Assembly (NCBI GenBank): GCA_000785145.2
Contig: JSZA02000002.1
Coordinates: 1-64,000 of the forward strand
DNA: 64,000 nucleotides
Source of the DNA: Candidatus Thiomargarita nelsonii
GTDB taxonomy: Bacteria; Pseudomonadota; Gammaproteobacteria; Beggiatoales; Beggiatoaceae
Direction of reading: 5' to 3'
In this document: piece after piece, positions 1 to 10,318 of the stretch
Numbering within the stretch: position 1 is the first letter of the stretch
Layout: each line of letters opens with the position of its first letter
Notes under the pieces: generated by a model
Seen by the model: the letters and a program-made list of their open reading frames with translations, nothing else
Told to the model about the DNA's origin: nothing
Databases searched by the model: none
Made by a program: the position numbers and the translations under genes

Positions 1-51
1 GAACTTGAACCATTGACATTTTTTTAGCCTTTTTCAAGGTGATGTATTTTC

Positions 52-92
52 TCGTTCCCACGCTCTGCGTGGGAATGCCTGCCTGGACGCTC
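52..92. repeat. Palindromic repeat, family C
   Basis: This copy reads TCGTTCCCACGCTCTGCGTG followed by GGAATGCCTGCCTGGACGCT. It is one of many in the window, all built on TCGTTCCCACG...GGAATGCCTGC. It ends right at the stop codon of the E2 gene. Other copies lie near 4.05, 6.6, 8.64, 15.7, 17.76, 29.77 and 63.13 kb. Bases 1-51 hold nothing I recognise. Confidence 0.85.
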
Positions 93-1349
93 CTACAACA
101 ACAACCGCCGCACATCAGACAAAATAAAACTCAAATACTGAGTAAACCGCGCCCCCATCGCCCCATCAATCACGCGATGATCATAAGATAACGACAATGG
201 CAACATCAAACGCGGCACAAATTCACCGTCCCTATAAACCGGCTGCATTTTAGAACGTGACACGCCCAAAATCGCCACTTCTGGCGCATTCACTATCGGC
301 GTAAAAGCCGTGCCACCAATGCCCCCTAAGCTGCTGATAGTAAATCCAGCCCCTTGCATCTCAGTCGGTGACAATTTGCCATCTCGCGCTTTTTGGCTGA
401 TTTCGCCCAAATTAGCGGCCAATTCAAAAAGTCCTTTTTTATCAACCTCTTTTATCACTGGCACGACTAAACCTTTAGGCGTGTCCACCGCTACGCCTAT
501 ATTATAATATTGTTTCAAAATCAGATTTTCTTTGCTGGCATCTAGCGATGCGTTAAATTCGGGAAATTCTCTCAATGCCCCCGCACACGCTTTGAGCAAA
601 AAGGCTAACATCGTCACCTTCACTTGACGCTTTTTACCTGCTAAATCTTTGCGGAATTTTTCAAGCTCAGTGATGTCGGCTTCATCAAATTGCGTGACAT
701 GGGGCACATTGAGCCAACTACGGTGCAAACTGGCGCCAGAAATTTTATTGATGCGACTCAAGGGGCGGATTTCAATTTCGCCAAATTTGCTAAAATCAAT
801 CTCAGGCATTTCGGGAATACCCATGCCTATGGCACCACCGCCGTCCAAAGGACTACCTTCCTCCATCACCTGTTTAACAAAGGCTTGTACATCTTCCTTT
901 AAAATACGGCCTTTGCGTCCACTGCCCTTCACTTTAGCGAGATCAACGCCCAATTCTCGCGCCAAATGCCGAACAGCAGGCCCTGCGTATAAAACTTCTT
1001 GTTTTTCAAGTTTTTGCAAAGGTGATGGTAAATTCTTGGGTCGTCTCAGTGCTGCCATCACTGAATCGCTGCCTGAGAGCGTGGTTGAGGGAGTGAGGGG
1101 GGGAGGTGCGGCTTGAACGGGACCCACTTCCATCGTTAAAATAACGCTACCATCAGACACTTTGTCGCCGACATTGACTTTGATCTCTTTGACAACACCT
1201 GCATGGGGCGAAGGAATTTCTATCGTCGCCTTGTCGCTTTCCAAGGTGATCAATGTTTGCTCGATTTCAACGCTGTCACCGCTATTCACTAAAATTTCAA
1301 GGATAGGTACATCCTTAAAGTCACCAATATCTGGAAGTTTAATTTCCAT
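93..1349 (-). CDS. aceF: Pyruvate dehydrogenase E2, dihydrolipoamide acetyltransferase
   Basis: This is the acetyl-transferring core of the cytosolic pyruvate dehydrogenase complex. It passes the acetyl group from lipoamide to CoA. An N-terminal lipoyl domain (about residues 1-80) carries the lipoylated lysine K40 in ESDKA. A proline/serine-rich linker and an E3/E1-binding domain (about 119-157) follow. The catalytic domain (about 190-418) has the active-site motif DHRVIDG with His391 and Asp395. The protein has only one lipoyl domain, whereas E. coli AceF has three, so at 418 aa it is short but complete. The start is ATG. The gene lies 12 bp downstream of aceE on the same strand, which implies one operon. 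An E3 gene (lpd) is not seen and may lie outside the window. Confidence 0.96.
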   Translation of the reverse strand: MEIKLPDIGDFKDVPILEILVNSGDSVEIEQTLITLESDKATIEIPSPHAGVVKEIKVNVGDKVSDGSVILTMEVGPVQAAPPPLTPSTTLSGSDSVMAALRRPKNLPSPLQKLEKQEVLYAGPAVRHLARELGVDLAKVKGSGRKGRILKEDVQAFVKQVMEEGSPLDGGGAIGMGIPEMPEIDFSKFGEIEIRPLSRINKISGASLHRSWLNVPHVTQFDEADITELEKFRKDLAGKKRQVKVTMLAFLLKACAGALREFPEFNASLDASKENLILKQYYNIGVAVDTPKGLVVPVIKEVDKKGLFELAANLGEISQKARDGKLSPTEMQGAGFTISSLGGIGGTAFTPIVNAPEVAILGVSRSKMQPVYRDGEFVPRLMLPLSLSYDHRVIDGAMGARFTQYLSFILSDVRRLLL

Positions 1350-1361
1350 GTTCTGCCCCCC

Positions 1362-4013
1362 TTAAACGGTTATTGGATTGGGTTTATCAGCATCCAGTTC
1401 ATATTTCTGGATAGCTTCCGTGACTTTGCTGGCGGGTAATTCGCCCATATCGACCAAACCTTTGAGGGCTGCAACGGTGATGTAATAACGATCAACTTCA
1501 AAGAATTTACGCAATTGTTTGCGCGAATCACTGCGCCCAAAGCCGTCAGTGCCCAGCACATAATAATAAGAATGCGGAACACAGGAACGGATTTGATTAG
1601 GATATGCTTTGATATAGTCGGTGGCTGCCACGACAGGTCCTTTGCGATCTCTGAGACAGTCGTTGACATAGCAACTGCGTGGCTTTTCTTCGGCGTGCAG
1701 CATATTCCAACGCTGAATTTCTACTCCTTGGCGATATAATTCTGTAAAACTGGTGACACTCCAAATGTTGGCAGACACGCCAAAATCTTCGGCTAATAAG
1801 GCACTGGCTGCAATGACTTCGCGTAAAATCGCGCCGCCTCCCAATAGTTGCACTTTGAGATCGGAATTTGTTCCTTCTTTGAATAAATACATTCCCTTGA
1901 GAATGCTTTCTTGTACACCATCAGGCATTGCCGGATGTGTATAGTTTTCATTCATCGCGGTGATGTAGTAGAAAATATTTTCTTGCGCTTGATACATGCG
2001 GCGCAGCCCGTCATGGATAATCATTGCCATTTCATAAGCAAAAGCGGGATCATAAACGACACAATTAGAAATATTAGAGGCTAACATGACACTGTGTCCG
2101 TCTTGATGTTGCAAGCCTTCTCCTGCTAATGTGGTACGCCCAGCAGTGCCGCCTATCAAAAAGCCGCGTGCTCTCAGATCGCCCGCCGCATAAGCTAAGT
2201 CACCAATGCGTTGGAATCCAAACATGGAGTAGAAAATATAAAACGGCACCATGTTGACATCGTGATTGCTGTAAGCCGTCGCCGCTGCTATCCATGAAGA
2301 CATGGCGCCCGCTTCACAAATACCTTCTTCGATAATTTGGCCTTTTTTCTCTTCGCGGTAGTACATGATTTGGTCGGCATCTTGCGGCTTATATAATTGT
2401 CCTTGGGATGAATAAATCCCCAGTTGCCGAAATAATCCTTCCATACCAAATGTACGCGCCTCATCGGGGACAATGGGTACGACATATTTGCCCATTTTTT
2501 TGTCGCGCGTGAGTGCTGACAGCATTCGCACAAAAGCCATTGTGGTGGACATTTCGCGTGAGCCACTACTTTTAAACATGCTCTCAAAAATACTGATGTC
2601 TGGGATTTCGATAGGCGTCGCCTTTTTAGTCCGTAAAGGCAAATAGCCGCCTAAGGATTGCCGCCGCTCATGTAAATATTTCATTTCGGGGCTATCAGCG
2701 GGTGGCTTATAAAAGGGGGCGTCAGCAATTTGTTCCGCTTCAATGGGAATATTAAAACGATCACGGAAAGCACGCAACGCATCTCCACCCATTTTCTTTT
2801 GTTGGTGAGTGGTATTTTGCCCTTCTCCGGCGACACCCATGCCATAACCTTTGACTGTTTTCGCAAGAATAACAGTGGGTTGTCCCTGATGCTTCATGGC
2901 AGCGGCATAAGCGGCATAAACTTTGTGCGGATCATGCCCACCGCGATTGAGCCGCCAAATGTCTTCATCAGTCATTCTGGCAACCATTGCCTTGAGTTCG
3001 GGATATTTGCCAAAGAAATGTTCACGGGTGTAGGCGCCGCCCTTGGCTTTATAATTTTGATATTCGCCATCGACACATTCTTCCATGCGTTTGAGCATCA
3101 AGCCTTTGGTGTCCATAGCAAACAGGGGATCCCAATAGGAGCCCCATATCACTTTAATGACATTCCAACCGGCTCCGCGAAAATTACCTTCTAATTCTTG
3201 AATAATCTTACCGTTACCACGGACTGGTCCATCTAAGCGTTGCAAATTGCAATTGATCACAAAAACGAGATTATCGAGTTTTTCACGCGCTGCCAGGGCA
3301 ATCGCGCCCTGCGATTCTGGCTCATCCATTTCGCCATCACCGGCGAATACCCAGACTTTGCGCCCTTGGGTGTTGACGATACCCCGATCATGTAAATATT
3401 TCATAAATCGGGCTTGATAAATCCCCATGATGGGTCCTAATCCCATAGAAACTGTAGGAAATTGCCAAAAGTCGGGCATCAACCAAGGATGAGGATAGGA
3501 GGAGAGCCCGTTGCCATCGACTTCTTGGCGAAAATGATGCATTTGTTCTTCTGTTATCCGCCCCTCCAAAAAGGCTCGTGCATAAATGCCAGGCGCGGAA
3601 TGTCCTTGAAAATAAACTAAATCGCCACCATGATGGGCCGATTTTGCGTTAAAAAAGTGATTAAATCCAACATCATACAATGTTGCGGCTGAGGCAAAAC
3701 TGGCGATGTGTCCACCCAATTCGCTGTTTTGGCGATTGGCTTGTACTACCATTGCCATCGCGTTCCAACGCACTAAGGAGCGGATTTTCCATTCCAGTTC
3801 TTGATCGCCGGGACTTGGAGCTTCTTGATCGTAAGGGATTGTGTTGACATAGGCGGTATTGGCACTGTGGGGAATGTGGGCGCCAGAGCGACGCGCTTTG
3901 TCAATCAGTTTGTCTAAAAGATAGTGGGCTCGCTGTTGCCCATCTTTGGCTAAGACGCTTTCTAAGGCGTCGAGCCATTCTTGTGTTTCTTGAGGATCAA
4001 GATCGTCTGTCAT
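1362..4013 (-). CDS. aceE: Pyruvate dehydrogenase E1 component, homodimeric type
   Basis: This is the thiamine-diphosphate enzyme that decarboxylates pyruvate and reductively acetylates E2. The thiamine-binding motif GDGEMDEPES...NLVFVINCN is plain, and the protein has the single-chain E1 architecture. I chose the ATG at 4013 because AAGGAG precedes it at good spacing. This gives 883 aa, close to the 887 aa of E. coli AceE. The frame stays open to 4130, but that stretch only translates a palindromic repeat (SHALRGNACC), so it is not part of the protein. It is the first gene of the aceE-aceF operon. The 275 bp upstream are filled with repeats and presumably hold its promoter. Confidence 0.96.
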   Translation of the reverse strand: MTDDLDPQETQEWLDALESVLAKDGQQRAHYLLDKLIDKARRSGAHIPHSANTAYVNTIPYDQEAPSPGDQELEWKIRSLVRWNAMAMVVQANRQNSELGGHIASFASAATLYDVGFNHFFNAKSAHHGGDLVYFQGHSAPGIYARAFLEGRITEEQMHHFRQEVDGNGLSSYPHPWLMPDFWQFPTVSMGLGPIMGIYQARFMKYLHDRGIVNTQGRKVWVFAGDGEMDEPESQGAIALAAREKLDNLVFVINCNLQRLDGPVRGNGKIIQELEGNFRGAGWNVIKVIWGSYWDPLFAMDTKGLMLKRMEECVDGEYQNYKAKGGAYTREHFFGKYPELKAMVARMTDEDIWRLNRGGHDPHKVYAAYAAAMKHQGQPTVILAKTVKGYGMGVAGEGQNTTHQQKKMGGDALRAFRDRFNIPIEAEQIADAPFYKPPADSPEMKYLHERRQSLGGYLPLRTKKATPIEIPDISIFESMFKSSGSREMSTTMAFVRMLSALTRDKKMGKYVVPIVPDEARTFGMEGLFRQLGIYSSQGQLYKPQDADQIMYYREEKKGQIIEEGICEAGAMSSWIAAATAYSNHDVNMVPFYIFYSMFGFQRIGDLAYAAGDLRARGFLIGGTAGRTTLAGEGLQHQDGHSVMLASNISNCVVYDPAFAYEMAMIIHDGLRRMYQAQENIFYYITAMNENYTHPAMPDGVQESILKGMYLFKEGTNSDLKVQLLGGGAILREVIAASALLAEDFGVSANIWSVTSFTELYRQGVEIQRWNMLHAEEKPRSCYVNDCLRDRKGPVVAATDYIKAYPNQIRSCVPHSYYYVLGTDGFGRSDSRKQLRKFFEVDRYYITVAALKGLVDMGELPASKVTEAIQKYELDADKPNPITV

Positions 4014-4032
4014 TTGTGCTCCTTGATGTTTG

Positions 4033-4163
4033 ACGCGACGCAGAGCGTCGCAGCAGGCATTCCCACGCAGAGCGTGGGAACGAGAAAAAAAATGGCATAT
4101 CACGTAGGGGCAATCCCTTGTGGTTGCCACTTAATGGCATTTTTGCTCCGCGTGGGAACGAGA
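4033..4163. repeat. Composite repeats between aceE and the hydrolase gene (families C and D)
   Basis: A family C palindrome (about 4033-4084, ending GCGTGGGAACGAG) is followed by a family D unit at 4103-4128 (GTAGGGGCAATCCCTTGTGG) and a second family C tail at 4148-4163. The rest of the gap to 4288 is AT-rich and must hold the divergent promoters. I could not pick out -35/-10 boxes with confidence. Confidence 0.75.
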
Positions 4164-4288
4164 ATTATTGGGGTTTATAGACGGATTTTAAAGCCAAAGC
4201 CCCAAAGCCAGCCGTATCAAGTACACTTTTGCATTAACTATTTTAACAGCGTATAATTTAATTTTTTTTGTAAGTGAGGAAAAAAAAC

Positions 4289-5314
4289 ATGATAATCCAA
4301 TTCCCTTTTTGGCATTTCACATTATTTGCCAGTATTATTTTTTTGATGACACCCTTTCGTGCTGCGCCTGCGTTTCTGACACACACGACTCAGGATTCTC
4401 ATTTCTATTGTTTGGATACCATTAAGCCAAATAAGGAAATGATTATTTTAGTACATGGTTGGAGCCACACTAAAACCTTTGATACGCCTTTAAAGGAGAC
4501 AAAAGCCTATTATGAGGAGGAATGGCAAAATTTCATTGCACATTTTCAAGATGAAAATGTTTGTCTCCAAACTTGGGATGTTAAAGAGGGTATTCCATAT
4601 TTCGATGTTAATCCGTTAACGCAGATTTTGCTCAAATTGAATGCAGAGTACCATATTCCTTACGCCAGCATTAATATTATTAGTCATAGTCAAGGCGGTA
4701 ATTATGCTAAAGATGCTTTAGTCAAACTGGATAGTCAAGAAGAACACTCAGTTCGAGTACGTGAAATTGATCTGGTGACAATGGGAACGCCTCATACGGG
4801 TTCAGAAAGGCTTCATGCGCGAAATATAGTCAGAATGGCTGAAATATTGGGTTATACGAGTGCTGCGATGCTTTATGGTGTCTGGTTGCATTCTCTTTAT
4901 GAAGACTATCAAAACGCTGAGACGGTGGCTGAAAAAAATAAATATCAAACATGGTTGGCGGTTTCTGGCGCAGTCGGCGTGATAGGGGCTGTCTTTATGG
5001 GCAAGCGTATTAGTCAATTTGATGAGATTTATAATAATCCTGGACTATTGCAATTATTGCCTGTGGGTGATAATCCTGTGCTGAGGCAATTGAATAGAAA
5101 TATTCAGGCGCAAAAGTTACAACAATGTATTTCGGCGCTTTATAGTGATTATGGTATCGGAAAAGGTGATGAACTTGTACCGGTTTACAGTGCTTCTTGG
5201 GAAGGTGTGAATTTAAAAAATCGTCAACTTGTTCCTGCTAGAAGTCATTTGGATTTTATAAAAGGAGATGCCGAGATTTTTGCTATTGTTGATGAAATGA
5301 TTCGTCCAAGATAA
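4289..5314 (+). CDS. Secreted alpha/beta-hydrolase (lipase/esterase-like)
   Basis: A hydrophobic N-terminus (about residues 1-25, ending RAAPA) looks like a Sec signal peptide, so the enzyme is probably exported. The alpha/beta-hydrolase fold shows in ILVHGW (oxyanion strand), the nucleophile elbow SHSQGG (catalytic Ser), and MGTPHTGS as in lipases. A C-terminal GDELVP and ARSHLDF could supply the acid and histidine of the triad. The substrate is unknown. The frame opens at a GTG at 4274, but GAGGA sits just before the ATG at 4289, so I use that start (341 aa). The stop TAA lies inside a family B palindrome, so the last residues (RPR) are encoded by the repeat. The next gene starts 33 bp downstream and may be cotranscribed. 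Confidence 0.8.
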   Translation: MIIQFPFWHFTLFASIIFLMTPFRAAPAFLTHTTQDSHFYCLDTIKPNKEMIILVHGWSHTKTFDTPLKETKAYYEEEWQNFIAHFQDENVCLQTWDVKEGIPYFDVNPLTQILLKLNAEYHIPYASINIISHSQGGNYAKDALVKLDSQEEHSVRVREIDLVTMGTPHTGSERLHARNIVRMAEILGYTSAAMLYGVWLHSLYEDYQNAETVAEKNKYQTWLAVSGAVGVIGAVFMGKRISQFDEIYNNPGLLQLLPVGDNPVLRQLNRNIQAQKLQQCISALYSDYGIGKGDELVPVYSASWEGVNLKNRQLVPARSHLDFIKGDAEIFAIVDEMIRPR

Positions 5315-5327
5315 ATCTTGGACTCCT
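5304..5327. repeat. Palindromic repeat, family B, overlapping a stop codon
   Basis: The sequence GTCCAAGATAAATCTTGGAC followed by TCCT has arms CCAAGAT/ATCTTGG. The TAA at its centre is the stop codon of the upstream hydrolase gene. At least nine more copies occur in the window. Confidence 0.9.
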
Positions 5328-5347
5328 AAAAAATAGAGAGAATTTTT

Positions 5348-6813
<1,466 letters not shown>

Positions 6814-6820
6814 AAATGTA

Positions 6821-6849
6821 TTTTGGAGTCCAAAGCTTTAGCTTTGGAC
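6821..6849. repeat. Palindromic repeat, family A
   Basis: The sequence TTTTGGAGTCCAAAGCTTTA followed by GCTTTGGAC forms a self-complementary hairpin around CCAAAGCTTTAGCTTTGG. Other copies are at 12661-12822 and 15622-15647. Confidence 0.85.
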
Positions 6850-6857
6850 GATCATTC

Positions 6858-7349
6858 TTAATGAAAAAGAAATGGTTTAACAGATGAAATCATACGTTCT
6901 AACTCGTTTCTGTTGTGTTTGAGAAGTTCATGCTCCCAGATTTGATCCGTTTCGTTGACGCAATCTTGTGCAAGATTTTTTCCGAGTTCTTCAAAAGTAT
7001 TGATGTTTGCGATGTTCTTCTTTAGATTTTCCGGCTCAGATTGTACGCCAAGAACGAATACTCTTTTCTTCAGAGCATCGGGAATCTGACTTTTTATCTT
7101 ATCCAACCGTTTTTCATCCTGATCGAAATCAACAAGCAAAAGCATCATTCTGTCCTTATATTTGTACATTCCAGAAACATGATTGTCCTTGAAGGATTTC
7201 AGAACTTTTGTCCAACCACCAGGAGGTGGTAGAATTTGAATAGCAGTATCATTAATATTCTGTTCAAGAATAAATCCGTTTGCAATCTGGCGATTAGCGT
7301 CGTCTTCAGGTAACACTAAAATGTGTTTGTTGTATTTATTGACGCTCAT
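6858..7349 (-). CDS. Small TOPRIM-like protein paired with an ATPase
   Basis: This 163-aa protein has no family I recognise with certainty. An acidic N-terminal motif (LPEDDANRQIANGF), a hydrophobic strand ending in an aspartate pair (LLLVDFDQDE, about residues 89-98) and a later acidic stretch (GVQSEPE) are spaced as expected for a compact TOPRIM or DUF4276-like metal-binding fold. That assignment is inference. Its ATG overlaps the stop of the upstream ATPase gene by 4 bp, so the two are translationally coupled. ATPase plus TOPRIM pairs are known in phage-defence systems (OLD, Gabija, PARIS). The partner here is much smaller than the usual TOPRIM subunits. Confidence 0.55.
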   Translation of the reverse strand: MSVNKYNKHILVLPEDDANRQIANGFILEQNINDTAIQILPPPGGWTKVLKSFKDNHVSGMYKYKDRMMLLLVDFDQDEKRLDKIKSQIPDALKKRVFVLGVQSEPENLKKNIANINTFEELGKNLAQDCVNETDQIWEHELLKHNRNELERMISSVKPFLFH

Positions 7350-8437
7350 AGTTCTAGATCACCACAAATCAATGTATCTAGCAAGTTTCCTTTTAAAGGT
7401 ATATCATTGAGCCGTTTGACTAAAGTTGGTTCTAAGTGATTTTTTCTGTAAAATACTAAGGTATTTTCATTTGAAAACTTTTGAATAGCTTCAGAATTGT
7501 GAGAAGTGGCTAAAATTTGTCCACCCGTTTCAAATGAGCGTCGGAGTGAGGTTACAAAATGCCCAATCTCTGACAGAGACAGAAAGCTATCAGGTTCGTC
7601 CCAAAAGCAAAAAAGTGGACCATAAGATTTATTGGCCGCCAAAACGACTGCACAAAGAAAAAAGCATTTTTCACCGTCAGATAAGTCTTCAAAAGAAACA
7701 CGCATCTCTGCCTGATTTTCTTGAAATTGAACACTCATATTTTTTAAATATTTTCCGATAACTTCGTTTTGAAAATCCCTGAGATCAGGCATAACTTTTC
7801 GGAGAGATTTATCAATATCCATGTAGGCAGCCGGGTAGCGAACGAGTAACCCGGAAAACCATTCCCCAAAGTTTGTTCCATCTTGCTTTGGTTCTAAAGT
7901 TTCGCCGTTGGATTCTCCTGTCATCAGGCTTGGGTTCGGAGCCAAAATGATCATGCGTGCCAGCCATGTCTCAAAAATATGAAGAGGATCTGCCTCTGAT
8001 CGCTTTTGAATGATTGGAAGAGCAATAAGATGCCAATCTACCATAAATTTATTGTTGTGTAGCGTGACTGAAGCTTTTTGTCTGGAATAGATTGGTTCAC
8101 CCGAAACGATCAGTTGCTCTTCAAGAATGCTAAGTTCTTCAAAATTTTTTTGTAATTCTAAGGCAAGGCTATATTGGTATAATTTTTTGTTAATTAACAC
8201 TTCGATTTCAAACCGAATGGGAACATCATCTCTTCCGCGAGCAAAATCCTTAGTCTGGACAAGGTCGCTAACTCGGTTTTTTCCACGACCAATGCTTTGA
8301 AATACTTTTAATGCAATGCCTACAGTTGATTTACCTGCACCATTTTTTCCAATCAACAGTGCAGATGGCATATCTTTAAGATGTAATTCAAAGTTTTCCA
8401 AGCATCTGAAATTGTGTATATATAGTTTTTGGATCAT
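7346..8437 (-). CDS. ABC/SMC-type AAA ATPase (OLD/RecF-like, AAA_21)
   Basis: The 363-aa protein opens with the RecF/OLD signature IHNFRCLENF. A Walker A motif (IGKNGAGKST, about residues 29-38), an ABC-type signature (LSDGEKC), Walker B (FCFWDEPDSF) and the switch histidine (ATSHNSE) follow. It has no long coiled coil and no TOPRIM domain of its own. The frame is open to 8503, but the upstream codons translate a repeat-rich gap and conserved sequence starts at MIQKLYI, so I start at the ATG at 8437. It is the first gene of a two-gene operon with the overlapping TOPRIM-like gene. I infer a defence or DNA-repair role. No other defence gene adjoins it. Confidence 0.75.
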   Translation of the reverse strand: MIQKLYIHNFRCLENFELHLKDMPSALLIGKNGAGKSTVGIALKVFQSIGRGKNRVSDLVQTKDFARGRDDVPIRFEIEVLINKKLYQYSLALELQKNFEELSILEEQLIVSGEPIYSRQKASVTLHNNKFMVDWHLIALPIIQKRSEADPLHIFETWLARMIILAPNPSLMTGESNGETLEPKQDGTNFGEWFSGLLVRYPAAYMDIDKSLRKVMPDLRDFQNEVIGKYLKNMSVQFQENQAEMRVSFEDLSDGEKCFFLCAVVLAANKSYGPLFCFWDEPDSFLSLSEIGHFVTSLRRSFETGGQILATSHNSEAIQKFSNENTLVFYRKNHLEPTLVKRLNDIPLKGNLLDTLICGDLEL

Positions 8438-8488
8438 AATAATTTCTTTTTTGTCACCGGCTTTGGTTCTCGTTCCCTTAGCGAAGCG

Positions 8489-8662
8489 CTTATCGTTATA
8501 CACAAGTCCATTTACGATATTTTGTAGGGTGCGTCCTACGCACCCTGACTCTTAATTTGTGCGGAGTACGCACCCTACAAATATATTTTTATTTCAAGTA
8601 CTTATATACTTAGGTATAAAGGGGTGCGCGAGGCAAAGGAATGCCTGCAAGGAGCGTCCTGC
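8489..8662. repeat. MITE-like family F element next to a family C half-repeat
   Basis: From about 8489 to 8625 lies an element with TTATACACAAGTCCATTT near its left end and paired TGTAGGGTGCGTCCTACGCA / TACGCACCCTACAAA segments inside. The left segment matches the right end of the element at 29781-29899, read on the other strand. It is followed at 8626-8662 by a family C half (GCGCGAGGCAAAGGAATGCC), and a degraded partner (CTCGTTCCCTTAGCG) sits just before it. The whole 160-bp gap upstream of the ATPase gene is made of this material. Confidence 0.6.
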
Positions 8663-9630
8663 TAAGAGATTTCCCATTGCCAAGCATGTGCAATAATAGT
8701 GTCTAAGTCAGCATACTGAGGTTGCCAAGCTAACACGGTTTGCGCTTTTTTTGAATCTGCCACCAAGCGAGCAGCATCCCCACCCCGTCGTTCTCCCATC
8801 AAGACTGGTATGGTTTTACCCGTGACTTCTTTAGCAACATCAATAACTTGTTTAACAGAAAAGCCGGCACCATTGCCCAAATTATAGGCCGCACTTTCCG
8901 CGCCACTTAACAACTGTTCTAAGGCTAATAAGTGTGCCTGACATAAATCATTGATATGGATATAGTCACGGATACAAGTGCCATCGGGGGTATCGTAATC
9001 CTGTCCATACACTGTGATAGCCTCACGCCGTCCAGAGGCGGCTTGTAAGACTAAAGGGATTAAGTGTGATTCTGGCACATGGCGTTCTCCGAGTTCTCCA
9101 TCGGGATCGGCACCGGCAGCGTTGAAGTAGCGTAGGCAGACAGATTTTAAGCCATAAGCGTGATCATAATCGGCTAATATCTGTTCAATCATCCATTTAC
9201 TTGAGCCATAAGGATTAATCGGTTGTTTTGGATGTTGTTCATCAAGGGGCGTATAGTGGGGCTCACCGAAAATGGCAGCTGATGAGGAAAAAATAAAGTG
9301 CTTGACGCCGTGAGCCACCATCGCATCGAGTAAATTTAAAGTCGCTGCGACATTATTTTGGTAATATTTGCCCGGATTTTGCACTGATTCTCCGACTTGA
9401 ATAAACGAGGCAAAGTGCATCACGCCGTCAAAGCGATAACCAGCAAAGAGGCGCTCTAAACTTTGACGATCTGCAATATCGCCAAATACAAAATCACCGC
9501 CTAAGACGGCATCACGATATCCGCCCGATAGATTGTCTAATGTGACCACACGATAGCCTACGCTAAGTAACATTTTCACCATGTGGGCACCAATATAGCC
9601 GGCTCCGCCGACGACAAGAATGGTTTTCAA
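8662..9630 (-). CDS. galE: UDP-glucose 4-epimerase
   Basis: It interconverts UDP-glucose and UDP-galactose, feeding LPS and exopolysaccharide synthesis. The NAD-binding glycine motif GGAGYIGAH is at residues 8-16, the catalytic serine segment is FSSSAAIFG, and the YxxxK motif is YGSSK. The 322-aa length is typical of short GalE proteins. The start codon is TTG, three bases after the stop of the upstream phosphatase gene, with AAAGGGGA as ribosome-binding site. Galactose-epimerase family members can act on other UDP sugars, so the substrate is not certain. A fragment of its 5' end is duplicated at about 10240-10318. Confidence 0.93.
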   Translation of the reverse strand: MKTILVVGGAGYIGAHMVKMLLSVGYRVVTLDNLSGGYRDAVLGGDFVFGDIADRQSLERLFAGYRFDGVMHFASFIQVGESVQNPGKYYQNNVAATLNLLDAMVAHGVKHFIFSSSAAIFGEPHYTPLDEQHPKQPINPYGSSKWMIEQILADYDHAYGLKSVCLRYFNAAGADPDGELGERHVPESHLIPLVLQAASGRREAITVYGQDYDTPDGTCIRDYIHINDLCQAHLLALEQLLSGAESAAYNLGNGAGFSVKQVIDVAKEVTGKTIPVLMGERRGGDAARLVADSKKAQTVLAWQPQYADLDTIIAHAWQWEIS

Positions 9631-9633
9631 AGT

Positions 9634-10302
9634 CTATTCCCCTTTTTGCCAATTGTTAATCATTGCAAATTGTTCGGCACCTTGGGGTGAAGAGGTTTGT
9701 CCAAATAGGGTTTTTTCTCTCCAGTAGGCGAGTTTGAGATAAATTTCTTGGTTTTTAAAACCATGTCTTTTTAACCAACACCCAATCACGGTACCCGTTC
9801 TGCCATGCCCACCGAAACAATGAACATAGATTTTTTCCTTAGCTGCTATGAGTTCATCTATGTTATTTAAAATTTCCACCATTAAGGCTTTGGTAGGTAC
9901 CAACATGTCAACAATTGGATAATGTATCCATTTGAAGGCAGGATTGTTTTTTGTCATCTCCTCTTGATAGGGGAGAAAAAACTGTAATTCCTGTTCTTCC
10001 ATTAAACAAATACTGGTCGTTATCCCCAAGTTAGCCAACTCTTTTATCTTGTAGCAGGGCTCGATTTTATTCCATGCGCCGGGATATTGTCCGCCATACA
10101 ATTTTAGTTGTTTAAAGTCAGGGTGATAGACTTTGTAAACAGATAAGTCTTGAAATTGAGGTTGTGTTTCGTTAGCATTGTGTGTTTTTCCGTCCAGAAA
10201 ATAATTTTTATCCAAGCGGATACATTGTAGCAATGCACGATAGCATAAGCTAAGTAATCTTTTAACCATGTGGGCACCAATAGCCGGCTCCGCCGACGAC
10301 AA
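9634..10302 (-). CDS. Dual-specificity-type phosphatase, copy B (chimeric N-terminus)
   Basis: A cysteine-based protein phosphatase with the signature HCFGGHGRTGT (Cx5R: catalytic Cys and phosphate-binding Arg). An upstream aspartate in PIVDM could be the general acid, though this is not certain. It is very close to copy A next door over about 190 residues. Its N-terminus differs: residues before LDKNYFLDG come from a duplicated galE 5' end (GAHMVKRLLS). The Met that starts MNGK in copy A is Leu here. The frame opens at a TTG at 10302; an in-frame ATG at 10269 is the alternative start. It is followed after 3 bp by galE, so both are probably cotranscribed. It could act on a phosphosugar or phosphoprotein. 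The substrate is unknown. Confidence 0.75.
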   Translation of the reverse strand: MSSAEPAIGAHMVKRLLSLCYRALLQCIRLDKNYFLDGKTHNANETQPQFQDLSVYKVYHPDFKQLKLYGGQYPGAWNKIEPCYKIKELANLGITTSICLMEEQELQFFLPYQEEMTKNNPAFKWIHYPIVDMLVPTKALMVEILNNIDELIAAKEKIYVHCFGGHGRTGTVIGCWLKRHGFKNQEIYLKLAYWREKTLFGQTSSPQGAEQFAMINNWQKGE

Positions 10303-10318
10303 GAATGGTTTTCAAAGT
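10240..10318 (-). pseudogene. Duplicated 5' fragment of galE
   Basis: The stretch from the TTG start region to about codon 26 repeats the beginning of galE at 9555-9630 almost base for base, including the preceding TCTATTCCCC. A 2-bp deletion (TATATTGG became TATTGG) shifts the frame. After about 78 bp the match stops and phosphatase copy B sequence begins. This marks the breakpoint of a tandem duplication of the phosphatase gene together with the start of galE. Confidence 0.8.

Noticed and set aside
3981..4256. 91-codon plus-strand frame upstream of the hydrolase
   Set aside because: It crosses the aceE start and repeat units, with no plausible protein content.
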